The notes: a model not told the origin generated them from the letters alone. Positions 19,995-29,432 are shown, counted from the first letter of the stretch. The stretch is 64,000 bases of DNA from Acinetobacter larvae (GCF_001704115.1 NZ_CP016895.1:2356001-2420000); one strand, 5' to 3'. Numbers and translations are program-made.

Positions 19995-21284
19995 TTATGT
20001 CACGCTTTTATTAATTTTTTTATAGCTAAATTCAAGCACATCATCTTTCATTAAGACTACGGCTAACATTCCAATCATTTGCGCTAAAATCAGATAATAC
20101 GCCGGTGCTGCATAATTAAAAATTTCACTGAGCCAAATCACTAAAAATGGCGCAAAACCACCAAAGGTCATGACGGCAATATTATAAGCAATCGACATCG
20201 CCGTGGTTCTTCCCATTATTCTAAATTGCTCACTCACCAATGCCGGTGCCGGACCCAATAATAGACCAATCCCTACACACAAAACGCACTGCATAAGCAA
20301 TACAGCACCTTGAGATTTTTCAGTAAAGACATAGTGATATAAGGGTAAAGTCGTCACGATTAAGATAGAAAGACCTAAAATAATCACTGGCTTGCGTCCA
20401 ATATAATCGGACCATAAACCTGCTAGAGGAATAACCAACATTAATAATAAAACCGCTACAGCTTGTAAAATTAAAAGGTCCGAGAGCACGATGCCTAGCT
20501 TGATATATAAATACGTCGGCGTATTGATCAATACCACATAAAAAGCGGCTGTAGCACTTATGCTAAGCCCGATGGTTAAAATAATTTGTTTGATCGACGC
20601 TTTTAGGTTTTGCGCAATCATAGATAATGGCTGACTCGCCTGTACACGTTGTTGTTGATAGGCTTCATTTTCATCTAATTGATAGCGAATCCATAAACCC
20701 ACTGGGCAAATCAATAATCCGACAAAAAATAATAAACGCCAGCCCCAACTCATAAATGCCTCAGCGGACAAATAATGACTCAATAATGCGGCAAAACCTG
20801 AGCCAAATAATATTGCCAAACATTGTCCAAAAAATTGCCATGAGCCATAAAGTCCTTTGCGATTGGCTGGCGATGCCTCGATCACATATGCTGTAGAGCT
20901 GGCGAACTCACCACCTGTGGCAAAACCTTGAATCATCCGTGCAATGACCATAATAATCGGTGCTGCAATGCCAATACTGGCCGCGGTGGGTAAAAACGTT
21001 ATCAGCAATACCGACAGTGTCATTAAAGCAATAATCACTTCTAAAATAAATTTTCGACCTTTTTTATCGGCATAATATCCCAAAACCAATCCCCCTATGG
21101 GACGCATAAGGAAACCAACACCAAAGGTCGCCAAGGCCATTAATAATGACGTTACTGGATTTTGTTCTGGAAAATAAAGCTGTGCTATGGTGGTTGCCAA
21201 AAAACCGTAAATTAAAAAGTCATACCATTCCAAGGCATTGCCAATCACCGCAGAGATAATTTTATTTTTAGCCTGCTGTTGCAT
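19995..21284 (-). CDS. MHS-family (ProP/CitA-like) MFS transporter
   Basis: A 429-residue major facilitator of the metabolite:H+ symporter family. The start VIGNALEWYDFLIYGFLATTIAQLYFP, the loop motif MRPIGGLVLGYYADKKGRK and RMIQGFATGGEFASSTAYVIE are MHS hallmarks. About twelve hydrophobic spans are present. It precedes the M20 amidohydrolase in an apparent two-gene operon, so it may import the amide or conjugate that the enzyme cleaves. The substrate class (carboxylate or conjugate) is inference. Confidence 0.88.
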   Translation of the reverse strand: MQQQAKNKIISAVIGNALEWYDFLIYGFLATTIAQLYFPEQNPVTSLLMALATFGVGFLMRPIGGLVLGYYADKKGRKFILEVIIALMTLSVLLITFLPTAASIGIAAPIIMVIARMIQGFATGGEFASSTAYVIEASPANRKGLYGSWQFFGQCLAILFGSGFAALLSHYLSAEAFMSWGWRLLFFVGLLICPVGLWIRYQLDENEAYQQQRVQASQPLSMIAQNLKASIKQIILTIGLSISATAAFYVVLINTPTYLYIKLGIVLSDLLILQAVAVLLLMLVIPLAGLWSDYIGRKPVIILGLSILIVTTLPLYHYVFTEKSQGAVLLMQCVLCVGIGLLLGPAPALVSEQFRIMGRTTAMSIAYNIAVMTFGGFAPFLVIWLSEIFNYAAPAYYLILAQMIGMLAVVLMKDDVLEFSYKKINKSVT

Positions 21285-21686
21285 CTCATCCTCCTTGTTG
21301 ACTGTTTTTTAGTTATAATCAACATTCGCAGAATAATTGTTGTTGCAATCTACTTTTAAAGTACTTGGCTTGTTTATATTAAAACCTGTCGCTCTATTTA
21401 TGGGTATTACTTTATTCTCTATAGTGCCATTCTCGATAATGCATTACGCTCATGTGTCGTTTCGAGTGACGTGATTTATAATTGAACGACCATATACTTT
21501 TAAATCTGTATGCTAAAAAAATATACTGCTTCAATGACTTTTGCAAGAAATTTAAATATGCTACTGGCAAGGTCTACACCTTGTCATTATTCCTGTTTGA
21601 TCGATCAAATACGCGTGATAAAAGCATTGAATACCATGCTTAAAGCAAATATTTTTTGATTTAAACCATCATTACATGGATTATGT
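21285..21686. other. Divergent promoter region, no feature recognised
   Basis: These 402 bases lie between the divergent MHS transporter and VIT-family genes and should hold both promoters. I see no strong inverted repeat, small ORF or RNA gene. Confidence 0.4.
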
Positions 21687-22385
21687 ATGAGCTATTCACA
21701 TCATTCAGAACCACATTTTATTCATCGTGCCGGTTGGTTACGTGCAGCTGTTTTAGGTGCCAACGATGGCATTATTTCAGTGACCAGTTTGGTTATGGGA
21801 ATGGCTGCCAGTGGTGCCAGTAGCCAAACATTGTTGATTGCCTGTGTTGCTGGACTGATTTCAGGTGCCACCTCTATGGCGGCCGGTGAATATATTTCGG
21901 TCAAATCACAATCCGATATTGAAGAAGCGGATTTAAAAACTGAAGCACGCGAGCTAAAGCATAATCCGACATTAGAATTAAAAGAACTCACACATATTTA
22001 TATCATGCGGGGTCTTACCCCAGCGTTGGCAGAACAAGTTGCCGCACAACTCACCGCCAAAGATGCTTTAGAAGCCCATGCGCGCGATGAAATTGGGATT
22101 AATGAGGCAACCAGCGCTAAACCTTTACAAGCTGCCGCCTCCTCTGCTGGATCTTTTACGCTTGGAGCATTGTGTCCGATGCTGGCAATTTTACTCAGTC
22201 CAGCACACCTGATTCAAAATACAGTGGCGGTAGTGGGAGTATTATCCTTACTGGCGCTGGGCGCTTTAGCCAGTTATTTCTCAGGCACTTCAATGCTTAA
22301 AGGCAGTTTAAGAGTGACCATCTGGGGCGTGATTGCCATGCTCTTTGCCAGTTGGATTGGTTCATTCTTTGATGTGCCAATCTAA
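21687..22385 (+). CDS. VIT1/CCC1-family Fe2+/Mn2+ transporter
   Basis: A 232-residue membrane protein of the VIT family. It has LRAAVLGANDGIISVTSLVMGMAASG near the N terminus, then SGATSMAAGEYISVKSQSDIEEADL, and three more hydrophobic spans at the C terminus. Homologues move ferrous iron or manganese out of the cytosol or into stores. The conserved ANDG and MAAGEY motifs make the family certain; the metal is not. Confidence 0.92.
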   Translation: MSYSHHSEPHFIHRAGWLRAAVLGANDGIISVTSLVMGMAASGASSQTLLIACVAGLISGATSMAAGEYISVKSQSDIEEADLKTEARELKHNPTLELKELTHIYIMRGLTPALAEQVAAQLTAKDALEAHARDEIGINEATSAKPLQAAASSAGSFTLGALCPMLAILLSPAHLIQNTVAVVGVLSLLALGALASYFSGTSMLKGSLRVTIWGVIAMLFASWIGSFFDVPI

Positions 22386-22449
22386 GGCAGAGCAATTGAT
22401 GAGCTACTGTCTTTCTAGAGGTCTTTATCTTAAGAACATCCAAACCAAT

Positions 22450-23229
22450 TTAACTTAAGTCTTTTTCGTTTAAATAACGCCAATATCGTTTGGGCAGGTA
22501 TTGGATATGCAGTTTTAAATTTTGCCGAGATGATATATTCACGCTCTGAAAATAATCTTTCCACAGTTGGTCATATTGTCGTTCTTGTTCATCCAACGCA
22601 ACACTAAACTGCTGACTTTGACCAGTGCCTAGATGGGAATCAATCTGCTCGGCATGCATTGCAACTTGATGTATCTCGGTTAAATCATAGTAAATTCCAT
22701 ATCGCCGACGCTCATCATAAATTAACCACTGTTGATCCTGATAACGCTGCTGAAAATGCGCTTGGATGATCGGTAATACATCAAAATCTGGACGGATTAA
22801 ACTTAAATACAGCGCTTGTTTGGTTTTTTTAAAACGCACAAAAGCTTCCATACGATGTTTTTCACGTCCGACTTGTTTAGCCCATTGTGCCACTGCTAAT
22901 ACATCTGGATGACCATAATCTTCTGCCACAGATTGCTTGGATTGAAAAACATAAACTAAAAAATTAAAAATATGCTGATGTGCACATGGTTGCTCAGACA
23001 GAAATGCATAATAAACTCTACGCAATGCACCCGATGAAAGTTTTTTCTGCAAGGCAATCCAAACCCGTTCCGCATGTGCTGTGTGCGTAGCAACTTCAAT
23101 TGAATCTGTAAATAGCTGCTGTTGCAGCGCTTGTGACCTCTGCAACGTAATCCCGAACTCTCGAAATTGAAAAGCGCGAAATACACAGCTTAATAAACCG
23201 GCTAAACTACCGTCATAACCATAAATCAT
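22450..23229 (-). CDS. TIGR03915-type putative DNA metabolism protein (DUF4130)
   Basis: A 259-residue protein beginning YGYDGSLAGLLSCVFRAF, the signature of the TIGR03915/DUF4130 family. It contains DYGHPDVLAVAQWAKQVGREKHRMEAFVRF, with LYLSLIRPDFDVLPIIQAHFQQRYQDQQWLIYDERRRYGIYYD toward the middle. In many bacteria this domain is fused to, or next to, a UDG-superfamily protein. Here it stands alone, three bases after the radical-SAM partner. The pair is expected to act on DNA, in modification or repair, but the biochemical role is not established. Confidence 0.9.
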   Translation of the reverse strand: MIYGYDGSLAGLLSCVFRAFQFREFGITLQRSQALQQQLFTDSIEVATHTAHAERVWIALQKKLSSGALRRVYYAFLSEQPCAHQHIFNFLVYVFQSKQSVAEDYGHPDVLAVAQWAKQVGREKHRMEAFVRFKKTKQALYLSLIRPDFDVLPIIQAHFQQRYQDQQWLIYDERRRYGIYYDLTEIHQVAMHAEQIDSHLGTGQSQQFSVALDEQERQYDQLWKDYFQSVNISSRQNLKLHIQYLPKRYWRYLNEKDLS

Positions 23230-23232
23230 CTG

Positions 23233-24498
23233 TTAAAAACCAAAACTGAGTTGAGGCGATAAAGGCTTTTGATATTTAGATTGACTGGTCTGTAAAATGT
23301 TCTGACGGATCGCTTGACTGGTCATTGCGCGCTGATGCGCAGGACTATCCTGACATCGAATAAAGTATTGCGCACGGTTATAAGCGACGCCTATACGTTT
23401 TAATTGTTCAATGCGTATTTTACCAAAACGTCTAGCTTTGATAATTTTCTTTGCGGATGTCACACCTATGCCAGGCACTCTTAAAATCATGGCATATTCA
23501 GCGTTATTTAAGTCGACTGGAAATTGTTCTGGATGTCTTAAAGCCCAACTCAATTTGGGATCAATCTCTAAGTCTAAATTGGGTTGCTGTGCATCCAATA
23601 ACTCTTCTGCGGCAAAGCCATAAAATCGCATCAGCCAATCACTTTGATATAAGCGATTTTCACGGATGAGTGGCGGTGCACTACCTACAGCAGGTAATGC
23701 GGTATCTTCAGCATTAATCGGGATATAACCCGAATAATAAACCCGTTTTAACTTAAACTCACGATAATGCCGATCTGCCATTAAAATCACATCACGATCT
23801 GTTTCATGATGAGCCCCCACCACCATTTGCGTTGTTTGCCCAGCGGGAACAAAATGTATAGCTTTGCTAGATTGTTTAGACTCATCTTGTAGTTGCATAC
23901 GACAGTCACGAATATAAGCCATATCATGTTGCACAATCTGATGTGATTTTTCTGGTGCAAAACGCTTCAGTCCAGCTACTGTTGGCATTTCTAAGTTACT
24001 ACTCATGCGGTCAACATATAAACCTATCGCATGTATTAATGCCGGTGCCGCGCCTGGGATTGTTTTAAGGTGGATATAACCGTGAAAATTTTCTTCTAAA
24101 CGTAATTTCTTCACCACCTGTAGCATACGTTCCATCGTATGGTCAGCAGATTTAAATATTCCTGAGCTTAAAAATAAACCCTCAATATAATTACGGCGAT
24201 AAAAATTAATGGTGAGATCAACCACTTCTTGTACGGTAAATGCCGCTCGTCGTACATCATTGGAACGGCGAGACACGCAATATGCACAGTCATAGATACA
24301 GACATTACTCAATAAAATTTTGAGCAATGATACGCAGCGACCATCTTCGGTATAACTATGGCAAATGCCATGCCCGGTATTGCCCAATCCTTGATTTTTA
24401 TTTTGGCGACGACTGCCACTTGAAGAGCAAGACACATCATATTTTGCCGCGTCGGCTAAAATTTGTAGTTTTTCACGCATTCTATCTGACATTGCCAC
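23233..24498 (-). CDS. TIGR03916-type putative DNA modification/repair radical SAM protein
   Basis: A 421-residue radical-SAM protein. The cluster motif is CIYDCAYC, preceded by the conserved CHSYTEDGRCVSLLKILLSN and followed by SRRSNDVRRAAFT. The C-terminal part has a helix-hairpin-helix-like stretch (ILRVPGIGVTSAKKIIKARR), implying nucleic-acid contact. The length and both modules match the family annotated as putative DNA modification/repair radical SAM proteins. It is the first gene of a two-gene operon with the DUF4130 protein. The substrate is unknown. Confidence 0.92.
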   Translation of the reverse strand: MAMSDRMREKLQILADAAKYDVSCSSSGSRRQNKNQGLGNTGHGICHSYTEDGRCVSLLKILLSNVCIYDCAYCVSRRSNDVRRAAFTVQEVVDLTINFYRRNYIEGLFLSSGIFKSADHTMERMLQVVKKLRLEENFHGYIHLKTIPGAAPALIHAIGLYVDRMSSNLEMPTVAGLKRFAPEKSHQIVQHDMAYIRDCRMQLQDESKQSSKAIHFVPAGQTTQMVVGAHHETDRDVILMADRHYREFKLKRVYYSGYIPINAEDTALPAVGSAPPLIRENRLYQSDWLMRFYGFAAEELLDAQQPNLDLEIDPKLSWALRHPEQFPVDLNNAEYAMILRVPGIGVTSAKKIIKARRFGKIRIEQLKRIGVAYNRAQYFIRCQDSPAHQRAMTSQAIRQNILQTSQSKYQKPLSPQLSFGF

Positions 24499-24970
24499 AC
24501 CATCTTATTTACCTAGCGCATTCAGTGCAAAAAATAAACGAATGTAATTTTTTTTACTAGCATCTAGTGGCAATAAAACGACATCAGATGACGCCTTATA
24601 ATCGAGATCTTTACATGCAAAATCTCTGCGTACAATATCTCTACTACATGCAAAATCTCTGTATGCAAAGCCTCTACATCAATGGCATCACATTATCAGG
24701 GCTAAACCCAAACGGTCCAATACAGTGCTCATGCGCTGCACAACATATTAGACATCCGCTCACAACAGCGCCTATCAAATTTCTGAAAAAATCATCCAAT
24801 CGATGCTTCTATGTGGCATGATTACTTTTGCAAGTCACTTGCACCGAGAATGACGTTCCTCAAAAACAGATATTTTAAATGATGCGCTATCAATAAAATA
24901 AATGATGAATATCAGTTGCTTCATTTGGAATGAATCCGCTAACGTAGTGTGATAAAGAAAGGATATTGCC
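24499..24970. other. Divergent intergenic region with 33-base-spaced direct repeat
   Basis: This 472-base gap has TACATGCAAAATCTCTG at 24612-24628 and again at 24645-24661. A Met/Cys-rich open frame across the repeats (24567-24821) has no ribosome-binding site and repeat-derived composition, so I do not call it. The promoters of the flanking divergent genes should lie here. Confidence 0.4.
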
Positions 24971-26017
24971 ATGCATCTATTACAACAGTTAGACATTAAA
25001 CATCCCATATTGCTGGCACCGATGGCAGGTGTTTCTACTGCAACGCTGGCAGCAGAAGTATCCAATCAAGGTGCATTGGGCGCACTGGGGCTGGGCGCCA
25101 GCACGCCAGCCCAAGCACGCCAACAGATTTTAGACACACAGCACCTCACCAGCGCACCATTTCAAGTCAATTTTTTTTGCCACCAATCCCCTACGCTAGA
25201 CAGCGCGGCTCACCAAGCTTGGATTGCCGCACTCGCCCCGCTATTTGCCCAATACGGTGCCACACCACCGAGCACATTAAACTGTATTTATCCCAGTTTT
25301 CTGGACCATGATGATTATCTTGACGTGGTCTTAGCACTGGCACCCAAAGCTGTCAGTTTTCATTTTGGTATTCCACATGCTGCACAAATTGCCGCACTCA
25401 AACACGCTGGTATTGTCACCATGGTAAGCGCAACCAATTTGGCAGAAGCGCAGTTAATTGAGCAAGCAGGAATTGATGTCATTATTGCGCAAGGTATAGA
25501 AGCGGGTGGTCATCGCGGTATTTTTAATATAGATATTGATGCAGCACTGAGTACCGCTGACTTAGTCAAACTCTGTGTTGCAGAATGCCAATTACCCGTA
25601 GTTGCTGCTGGTGGAATAATGAATGGGCAACAGGCAAAACATATGCTTAAACTCGGTGCCAGCGCAGTCCAATTAGGCACAGCTTTTGTCGCCTGCCCCA
25701 GCTCTGCCGCCCATGCTGCTTATCGTTATGCACTCAAAAATAATCCGCATACCCATATCACCCGCAGTATTTCTGGTCGCCCTGCACGTAGCCTGATGCA
25801 ACATTGGCAAACCCGTGTCGATCGACCTGATCGGGCAGCCGTAGCGGCCTACCCTTATGCTTATGACCTTGCAAAACAATTGCATGCAGCTGCCGCAGCA
25901 CAAGATGACCATGGCTATGGTGCTTTTTGGGCCGGTGCCAATGTTGCCCAAATCCGTCCCCTTGCGGCACCCGATTTGATCAATCAATTGGTATTAGAAA
26001 TGAATCAAACGGCTTAG
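24971..26017 (+). CDS. Nitronate monooxygenase family protein
   Basis: A 348-residue FMN-dependent TIM-barrel protein of the nitronate monooxygenase (2-nitropropane dioxygenase) family. It has IKHPILLAPMAGVSTATLAAEVSNQGALG at the start, VDVIIAQGIEAGGHRG-like QGIEAGGHRG with the catalytic-region histidine, and PVVAAGGIMNGQQAKHMLKLGASAVQLGTAF for phosphate binding. Homologues oxidise alkyl nitronates such as propionate-3-nitronate. It is monocistronic; a perfect 12-bp stem-loop lies after the stop. Confidence 0.9.
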   Translation: MHLLQQLDIKHPILLAPMAGVSTATLAAEVSNQGALGALGLGASTPAQARQQILDTQHLTSAPFQVNFFCHQSPTLDSAAHQAWIAALAPLFAQYGATPPSTLNCIYPSFLDHDDYLDVVLALAPKAVSFHFGIPHAAQIAALKHAGIVTMVSATNLAEAQLIEQAGIDVIIAQGIEAGGHRGIFNIDIDAALSTADLVKLCVAECQLPVVAAGGIMNGQQAKHMLKLGASAVQLGTAFVACPSSAAHAAYRYALKNNPHTHITRSISGRPARSLMQHWQTRVDRPDRAAVAAYPYAYDLAKQLHAAAAAQDDHGYGAFWAGANVAQIRPLAAPDLINQLVLEMNQTA

Positions 26018-26060
26018 CAGAATAGATATACAATCTCGCTGCTGTGCGGTATAGCATACT

Positions 26061-26091
26061 GCTTAAAGTACTTTCCGAGAGTACTTTAAGC
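26061..26091. terminator. Perfect 12-bp stem-loop between convergent genes
   Basis: GCTTAAAGTACT (26061-26072) pairs exactly with AGTACTTTAAGC (26080-26091) around a seven-base loop. It lies between the convergent nitronate monooxygenase gene and the hypothetical at 26171. No clean U-tract follows on either side, so this is a probable but not ideal bidirectional terminator. Confidence 0.55.
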
Positions 26092-26170
26092 GCAATATCT
26101 GCAACATCTTCAACATCGCACAGATATCAATTTGATTGCGCTATGCGAAACTTGGCAGTAGATCTCACCC

Positions 26171-26755
26171 CTAAGGTGTTGCATCATCATGTGTTTTCAG
26201 ATTGAACTTTTCGTTTATCTTGTGCTTTTCTGTTGGTTTTTCTGCAATTATTTTAAGGTCTTTACGCAACTGCGACATGAGTGTTTGCATTACTGCGGCT
26301 GTAACTTGATTCATATTTAATAAATGTACACAATCATTAAAAATAGCTTGCCTAGAAGCTAAATCCAAGTTCTTACGCGCAATCAAACTCAGTTGAATAT
26401 TGGCATAATAGGTCTGCTCATTTAAAAGGACCTGTAGATATTCGAAATCTTCTGCTGTTTTACACTGTGGCTCAAAAATAGAGCGAATATAAGCAATTTT
26501 TTCTGCATTCCAGTCATTTTGACCATATAAAGCATAATAACAAAGCAAACGAATCACTGGGCTTAATTGTTTTATATTGAAATGCTCCAACTGCTTTTCT
26601 ATTTTCTTGTCATCCTCAGTGGCTTCTATATTGTTGTGAATAATCAAAATAACAACGATGACAAAAGAAATAGCAAACCCCGATACCACATCCATTTTAG
26701 CAAAAAATGTATATATTAAATCGAGAAATCCCATCACAATACTATTTATGAACAC
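26171..26755 (-). CDS. Hypothetical membrane-anchored protein, TerB-like helical body
   Basis: A 194-residue protein with an N-terminal membrane helix (about residues 23-40, VSGFAISFVIVVILIIH) and a largely helical soluble domain. The middle (SPVIRLLCYYALYGQNDWNAEKIAYIRSIFE) resembles TerB/DjlA-type helical domains in pattern, but this is only a weak impression. The C terminus is basic and polar. It stands alone. I cannot assign a function. Confidence 0.7.
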   Translation of the reverse strand: MFINSIVMGFLDLIYTFFAKMDVVSGFAISFVIVVILIIHNNIEATEDDKKIEKQLEHFNIKQLSPVIRLLCYYALYGQNDWNAEKIAYIRSIFEPQCKTAEDFEYLQVLLNEQTYYANIQLSLIARKNLDLASRQAIFNDCVHLLNMNQVTAAVMQTLMSQLRKDLKIIAEKPTEKHKINEKFNLKTHDDATP

Positions 26756-26918
26756 ATTTAATCCTATCTAAATCTTAAATTTTTTTCGATATAATGTTAT
26801 TTAAAACCAACCGCCCTAGCATAACGTATTTATCTTGTTTTAGCGACTTTAACCCATCAATCCTATTTCACAATAACTCAATAGCCTCGTCAACTTACTC
26901 AATGTTGCTATCGTGAGT

Positions 26919-27515
26919 TTAGATATTTGAAGGGCTCAATAAAGCAGTAATGATATTGCTCATATGTTGTTTAAAATCTTCTGCTGAGGCCTGTGTCAAA
27001 CCCAATTGATAAATTCCTTCTAAACCACAAACAAAGGCAATAAATTGCCAAGCAACTTGCTGACTATTCTGATTAGAACGCAATTGAAAAGCGTGCGCTA
27101 GAATTCCCTGTTCAATAATCGCCACAATATTTTGCTGCCACAGCTGCATATTCAGCTTATAGGCTTCTTTTAATACCGCATCGCTATTTAATAAAACCTC
27201 AGCTTCATTCCATAATGCTAAATATGCTTGTGTTTGTTCAATATTCTCTGCGCCTAATTCCACCAAGAGACGTGCTAAAGGAGTTTGCGGTCGAAAATCC
27301 GCTTCTATTGCCTCCATCTGTTGCATCAAGGCCAAAAAGCTTTCCGCACGCAAATGTGAAATAGACTGAAAATGATGATGTACCTGCCCCGTCGAGACTT
27401 CCGCTTGCTGTGCAACACGCCGTGCAGTAATCGCAGCCAATCCATCTTGCAAGGCAATTTGCATTGCCGCAGCCAAAATTAATTCACGCCGTTTATCACG
27501 CTGTAAATAGCTCAT
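26919..27515 (-). CDS. smvR: TetR-family repressor, probable SmvR
   Basis: A 198-residue TetR-type regulator. The N-terminal HTH is AAMQIALQDGLAAITARRVAQQAEVSTGQVHHHF, close to the BetI-like subgroup, and the C-terminal domain would bind the inducer. It diverges from an SmvA-type efflux gene across 108 bases that contain matching operator palindromes. By analogy with SmvR-SmvA of enterobacteria it should repress the pump until cationic compounds are present. GGGGTGGGG precedes the ATG. The regulator-target link is inferred from context. Confidence 0.85.
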   Translation of the reverse strand: MSYLQRDKRRELILAAAMQIALQDGLAAITARRVAQQAEVSTGQVHHHFQSISHLRAESFLALMQQMEAIEADFRPQTPLARLLVELGAENIEQTQAYLALWNEAEVLLNSDAVLKEAYKLNMQLWQQNIVAIIEQGILAHAFQLRSNQNSQQVAWQFIAFVCGLEGIYQLGLTQASAEDFKQHMSNIITALLSPSNI

Positions 27516-27530
27516 GCCCCACCCCCAAAT

Positions 27531-27551
27531 AATTTACAACAATTGTAAATT
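27531..27551. promoter_or_regulatory. 9-bp inverted repeat near smvR start
   Basis: AATTTACAA (27531-27539) and TTGTAAATT (27543-27551) are perfect inverted halves separated by CAA, 16 bases from the smvR ATG. This may be a second regulator site or a hairpin in the smvR leader. Confidence 0.55.
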
Positions 27552-27554
27552 ATA

Positions 27555-27605
27555 TTGGACAAATGTCCAAATTAGCTTAAAATCCAAACTTGAACAACTG
27601 TCCAA
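27555..27605. promoter_or_regulatory. Two TTGGACA-N2-TGTCCAA operator copies in the smvR-smvA promoter
   Basis: A perfect site reads TTGGACA (27555-27561), AA, TGTCCAA (27564-27570). A second site with one mismatch reads TTGAACA (27590-27596), AC, TGTCCAA (27599-27605). Their centres are 35 bases apart. Two same-type palindromes between a TetR gene and its divergent pump gene are very likely the operators bound by SmvR, and would cover the smvA promoter. Confidence 0.8.
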
Positions 27606-27623
27606 ATCTATATTAGGTGCTTT

Positions 27624-29117
27624 ATGTCACGCCAATGGATGATTTTATTTATTATCATCTTGATCTATTTACCCGTCTCCATTGATGCCACGGTATTACA
27701 CGTCGCGATTCCCAGCATGACCTCAGCCTTAGCGCTCAATAACCAACAAATGTTGTGGATTATTGATATCTACTCCTTGGTTATGGCAGGCCTCATCTTG
27801 CCTATGGGCGCACTGGGTGATCGTATTGGTTTTAAGCGCTTAATGCTTATCGGTGCCAGTATCTTTGCAATCGCATCAACTGCCGCTGCTGTTGCACAGA
27901 GTGCTGCTATGTTAATTGCGATGCGCGCGCTCCTCGCGCTAGGCGCTGCCATGATTATTCCAGCGACCCTAGCGGCACTCAGGCATGGTTTTACCGATGA
28001 AAAACAACGTAATTTTGCATTGGGTATTTGGGGAACCGTCGGTGGCGGTGGTGCTGCCATTGGACCGTTAGTCGGTGGTTATATCTTGGAGCATTATCAT
28101 TGGGGAATGGTTTTTCTTATTAATGTGCCGATTATTGCCTGCGCTTTGCTCTTCATTTTACTGTATGTTCCCAAACAGGCAACCCAAGCAGAACAAAGCA
28201 TTAATTTATGGCAAGCACTGCAATTAATCACGGCGATTTTATTGATTATCTATGCGCTAAAAAGTTTATTTTATAATGCAACACTCAGTGCATGGAGTGC
28301 ATTATTTGCTGGTAGCGCCATACTCATGTGGTTTATTCGCCAACAACTCAAAAGTACCAGACCGTTAATTGATTTTAAACTGTTCCAACACCCTGCAATT
28401 GCCGTCAGTATTGCCCTAGCCATTTTTGCCATGGTGTCCTTAGTCGGTTTTGAGCTATTACTCTCTCAGGAGTTGCAATTTATTTATGGCTATAGCCCAC
28501 TTGACGCAGGGCTTTATATATTACCCTTTATTATTGCCATTAGTTTTGGCGGTCCTTTTGTAAGTTTTTTACTCAACCATTTTGGCTTAAAACGCGTTTC
28601 GAGCTGTGGTTTATTGCTCTGTGCCCTCAGCTTTTTTGGTTTATCTCAAATTAATTTTGCCATAGATCATTATTTGGCTTGGACATGGATGGTATTACTC
28701 GGCCTAAGTGTGGAAATCACATTATTGTCTTCAACTGCTGCGATTATGTCGACTGCACCGAAGCATAAAGCCACTGCCGCTGGGGCAATTGAAGGCATGG
28801 CCTATGAACTAGGCGCTGGTTTAGGAATCGCAATATTTGGCATGTTAATTTCTCTATTTTATATGCAACATTTACAGTCAATACCACAACTCTCCAGTGC
28901 TGACCTGACAAGTTTGGGACATTCCATCGGTGAGACATTAGCCGCACTGCAGCAATTTAGTCCAGAATCTGCTACGGTTATTCAACAGCAAGCAACCCAA
29001 GCTTTTCAATATGCACACCGCTGGGTACTCATCATTGCAGGGAGTTTATTTATAATATTGGCAATATTCGTCTGGCGCTTGATGCCGCAACGCGTACAGC
29101 AACAAGATGGGCCATAA
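27624..29117 (+). CDS. smvA: SmvA-type DHA2 multidrug efflux MFS transporter
   Basis: A 497-residue, 14-span major facilitator of the drug:H+ antiporter-2 family. The N terminus (LIYLPVSIDATVLHVAIPSM, then LWIIDIYSLVMAGLILPMG and GDRIGFKRLMLIG) closely follows SmvA, which exports methyl viologen, acriflavine and quaternary ammonium biocides such as chlorhexidine-type cations. GTVGGGGAAIGPLVGGYILEHYHW is the antiporter motif C region. It is controlled by the divergent TetR gene. Family is certain; the substrates are by analogy. Confidence 0.92.
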   Translation: MSRQWMILFIIILIYLPVSIDATVLHVAIPSMTSALALNNQQMLWIIDIYSLVMAGLILPMGALGDRIGFKRLMLIGASIFAIASTAAAVAQSAAMLIAMRALLALGAAMIIPATLAALRHGFTDEKQRNFALGIWGTVGGGGAAIGPLVGGYILEHYHWGMVFLINVPIIACALLFILLYVPKQATQAEQSINLWQALQLITAILLIIYALKSLFYNATLSAWSALFAGSAILMWFIRQQLKSTRPLIDFKLFQHPAIAVSIALAIFAMVSLVGFELLLSQELQFIYGYSPLDAGLYILPFIIAISFGGPFVSFLLNHFGLKRVSSCGLLLCALSFFGLSQINFAIDHYLAWTWMVLLGLSVEITLLSSTAAIMSTAPKHKATAAGAIEGMAYELGAGLGIAIFGMLISLFYMQHLQSIPQLSSADLTSLGHSIGETLAALQQFSPESATVIQQQATQAFQYAHRWVLIIAGSLFIILAIFVWRLMPQRVQQQDGP

Positions 29118-29421
29118 AATAATCCATAACATCGTCCATAATGCTGCATATTTGATGATCTGGATATTGATATTCCAGCGTATGGCTGTTTTATAACCTA
29201 TAGCGATTTTAGCTTATAACTATTTACCTTATAGAGATTTAACCTATAGCAGCATTAGCCATACTTTAGCCTATAACTATTTATCCTACAGAGATTTAAC
29301 CTATAGCAGCATTAGCCATACTATTGTGCCGCATTATCAGGCGGCTTTGCTCCTCAAAGCGAACGACAATAATCCAGTAGCATATCTTCACTAGATTTAA
29401 TGCCCCAAAACCTATCTAATA
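29118..29421. repeat. Intergenic region with a 57-bp tandem duplication
   Basis: After smvA a 51-base segment beginning TATAACTATTTA occurs at 29215-29265 and again at 29272-29322 (period 57), differing at only a few positions. Shorter fragments of the same motif (CCTATAGC, TTTAGCCTATA) precede it. There is no ORF or promoter that I recognise. Confidence 0.65.
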
Positions 29422-29432
29422 GACTTCCTTCA

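Noticed and set aside
24567-24821. An 84-codon frame rich in Met, Cys and Tyr in the nitronate monooxygenase upstream region.
   Set aside because: It is built on a duplicated TACATGCAAAATCTCTG phrase and has no ribosome-binding site.
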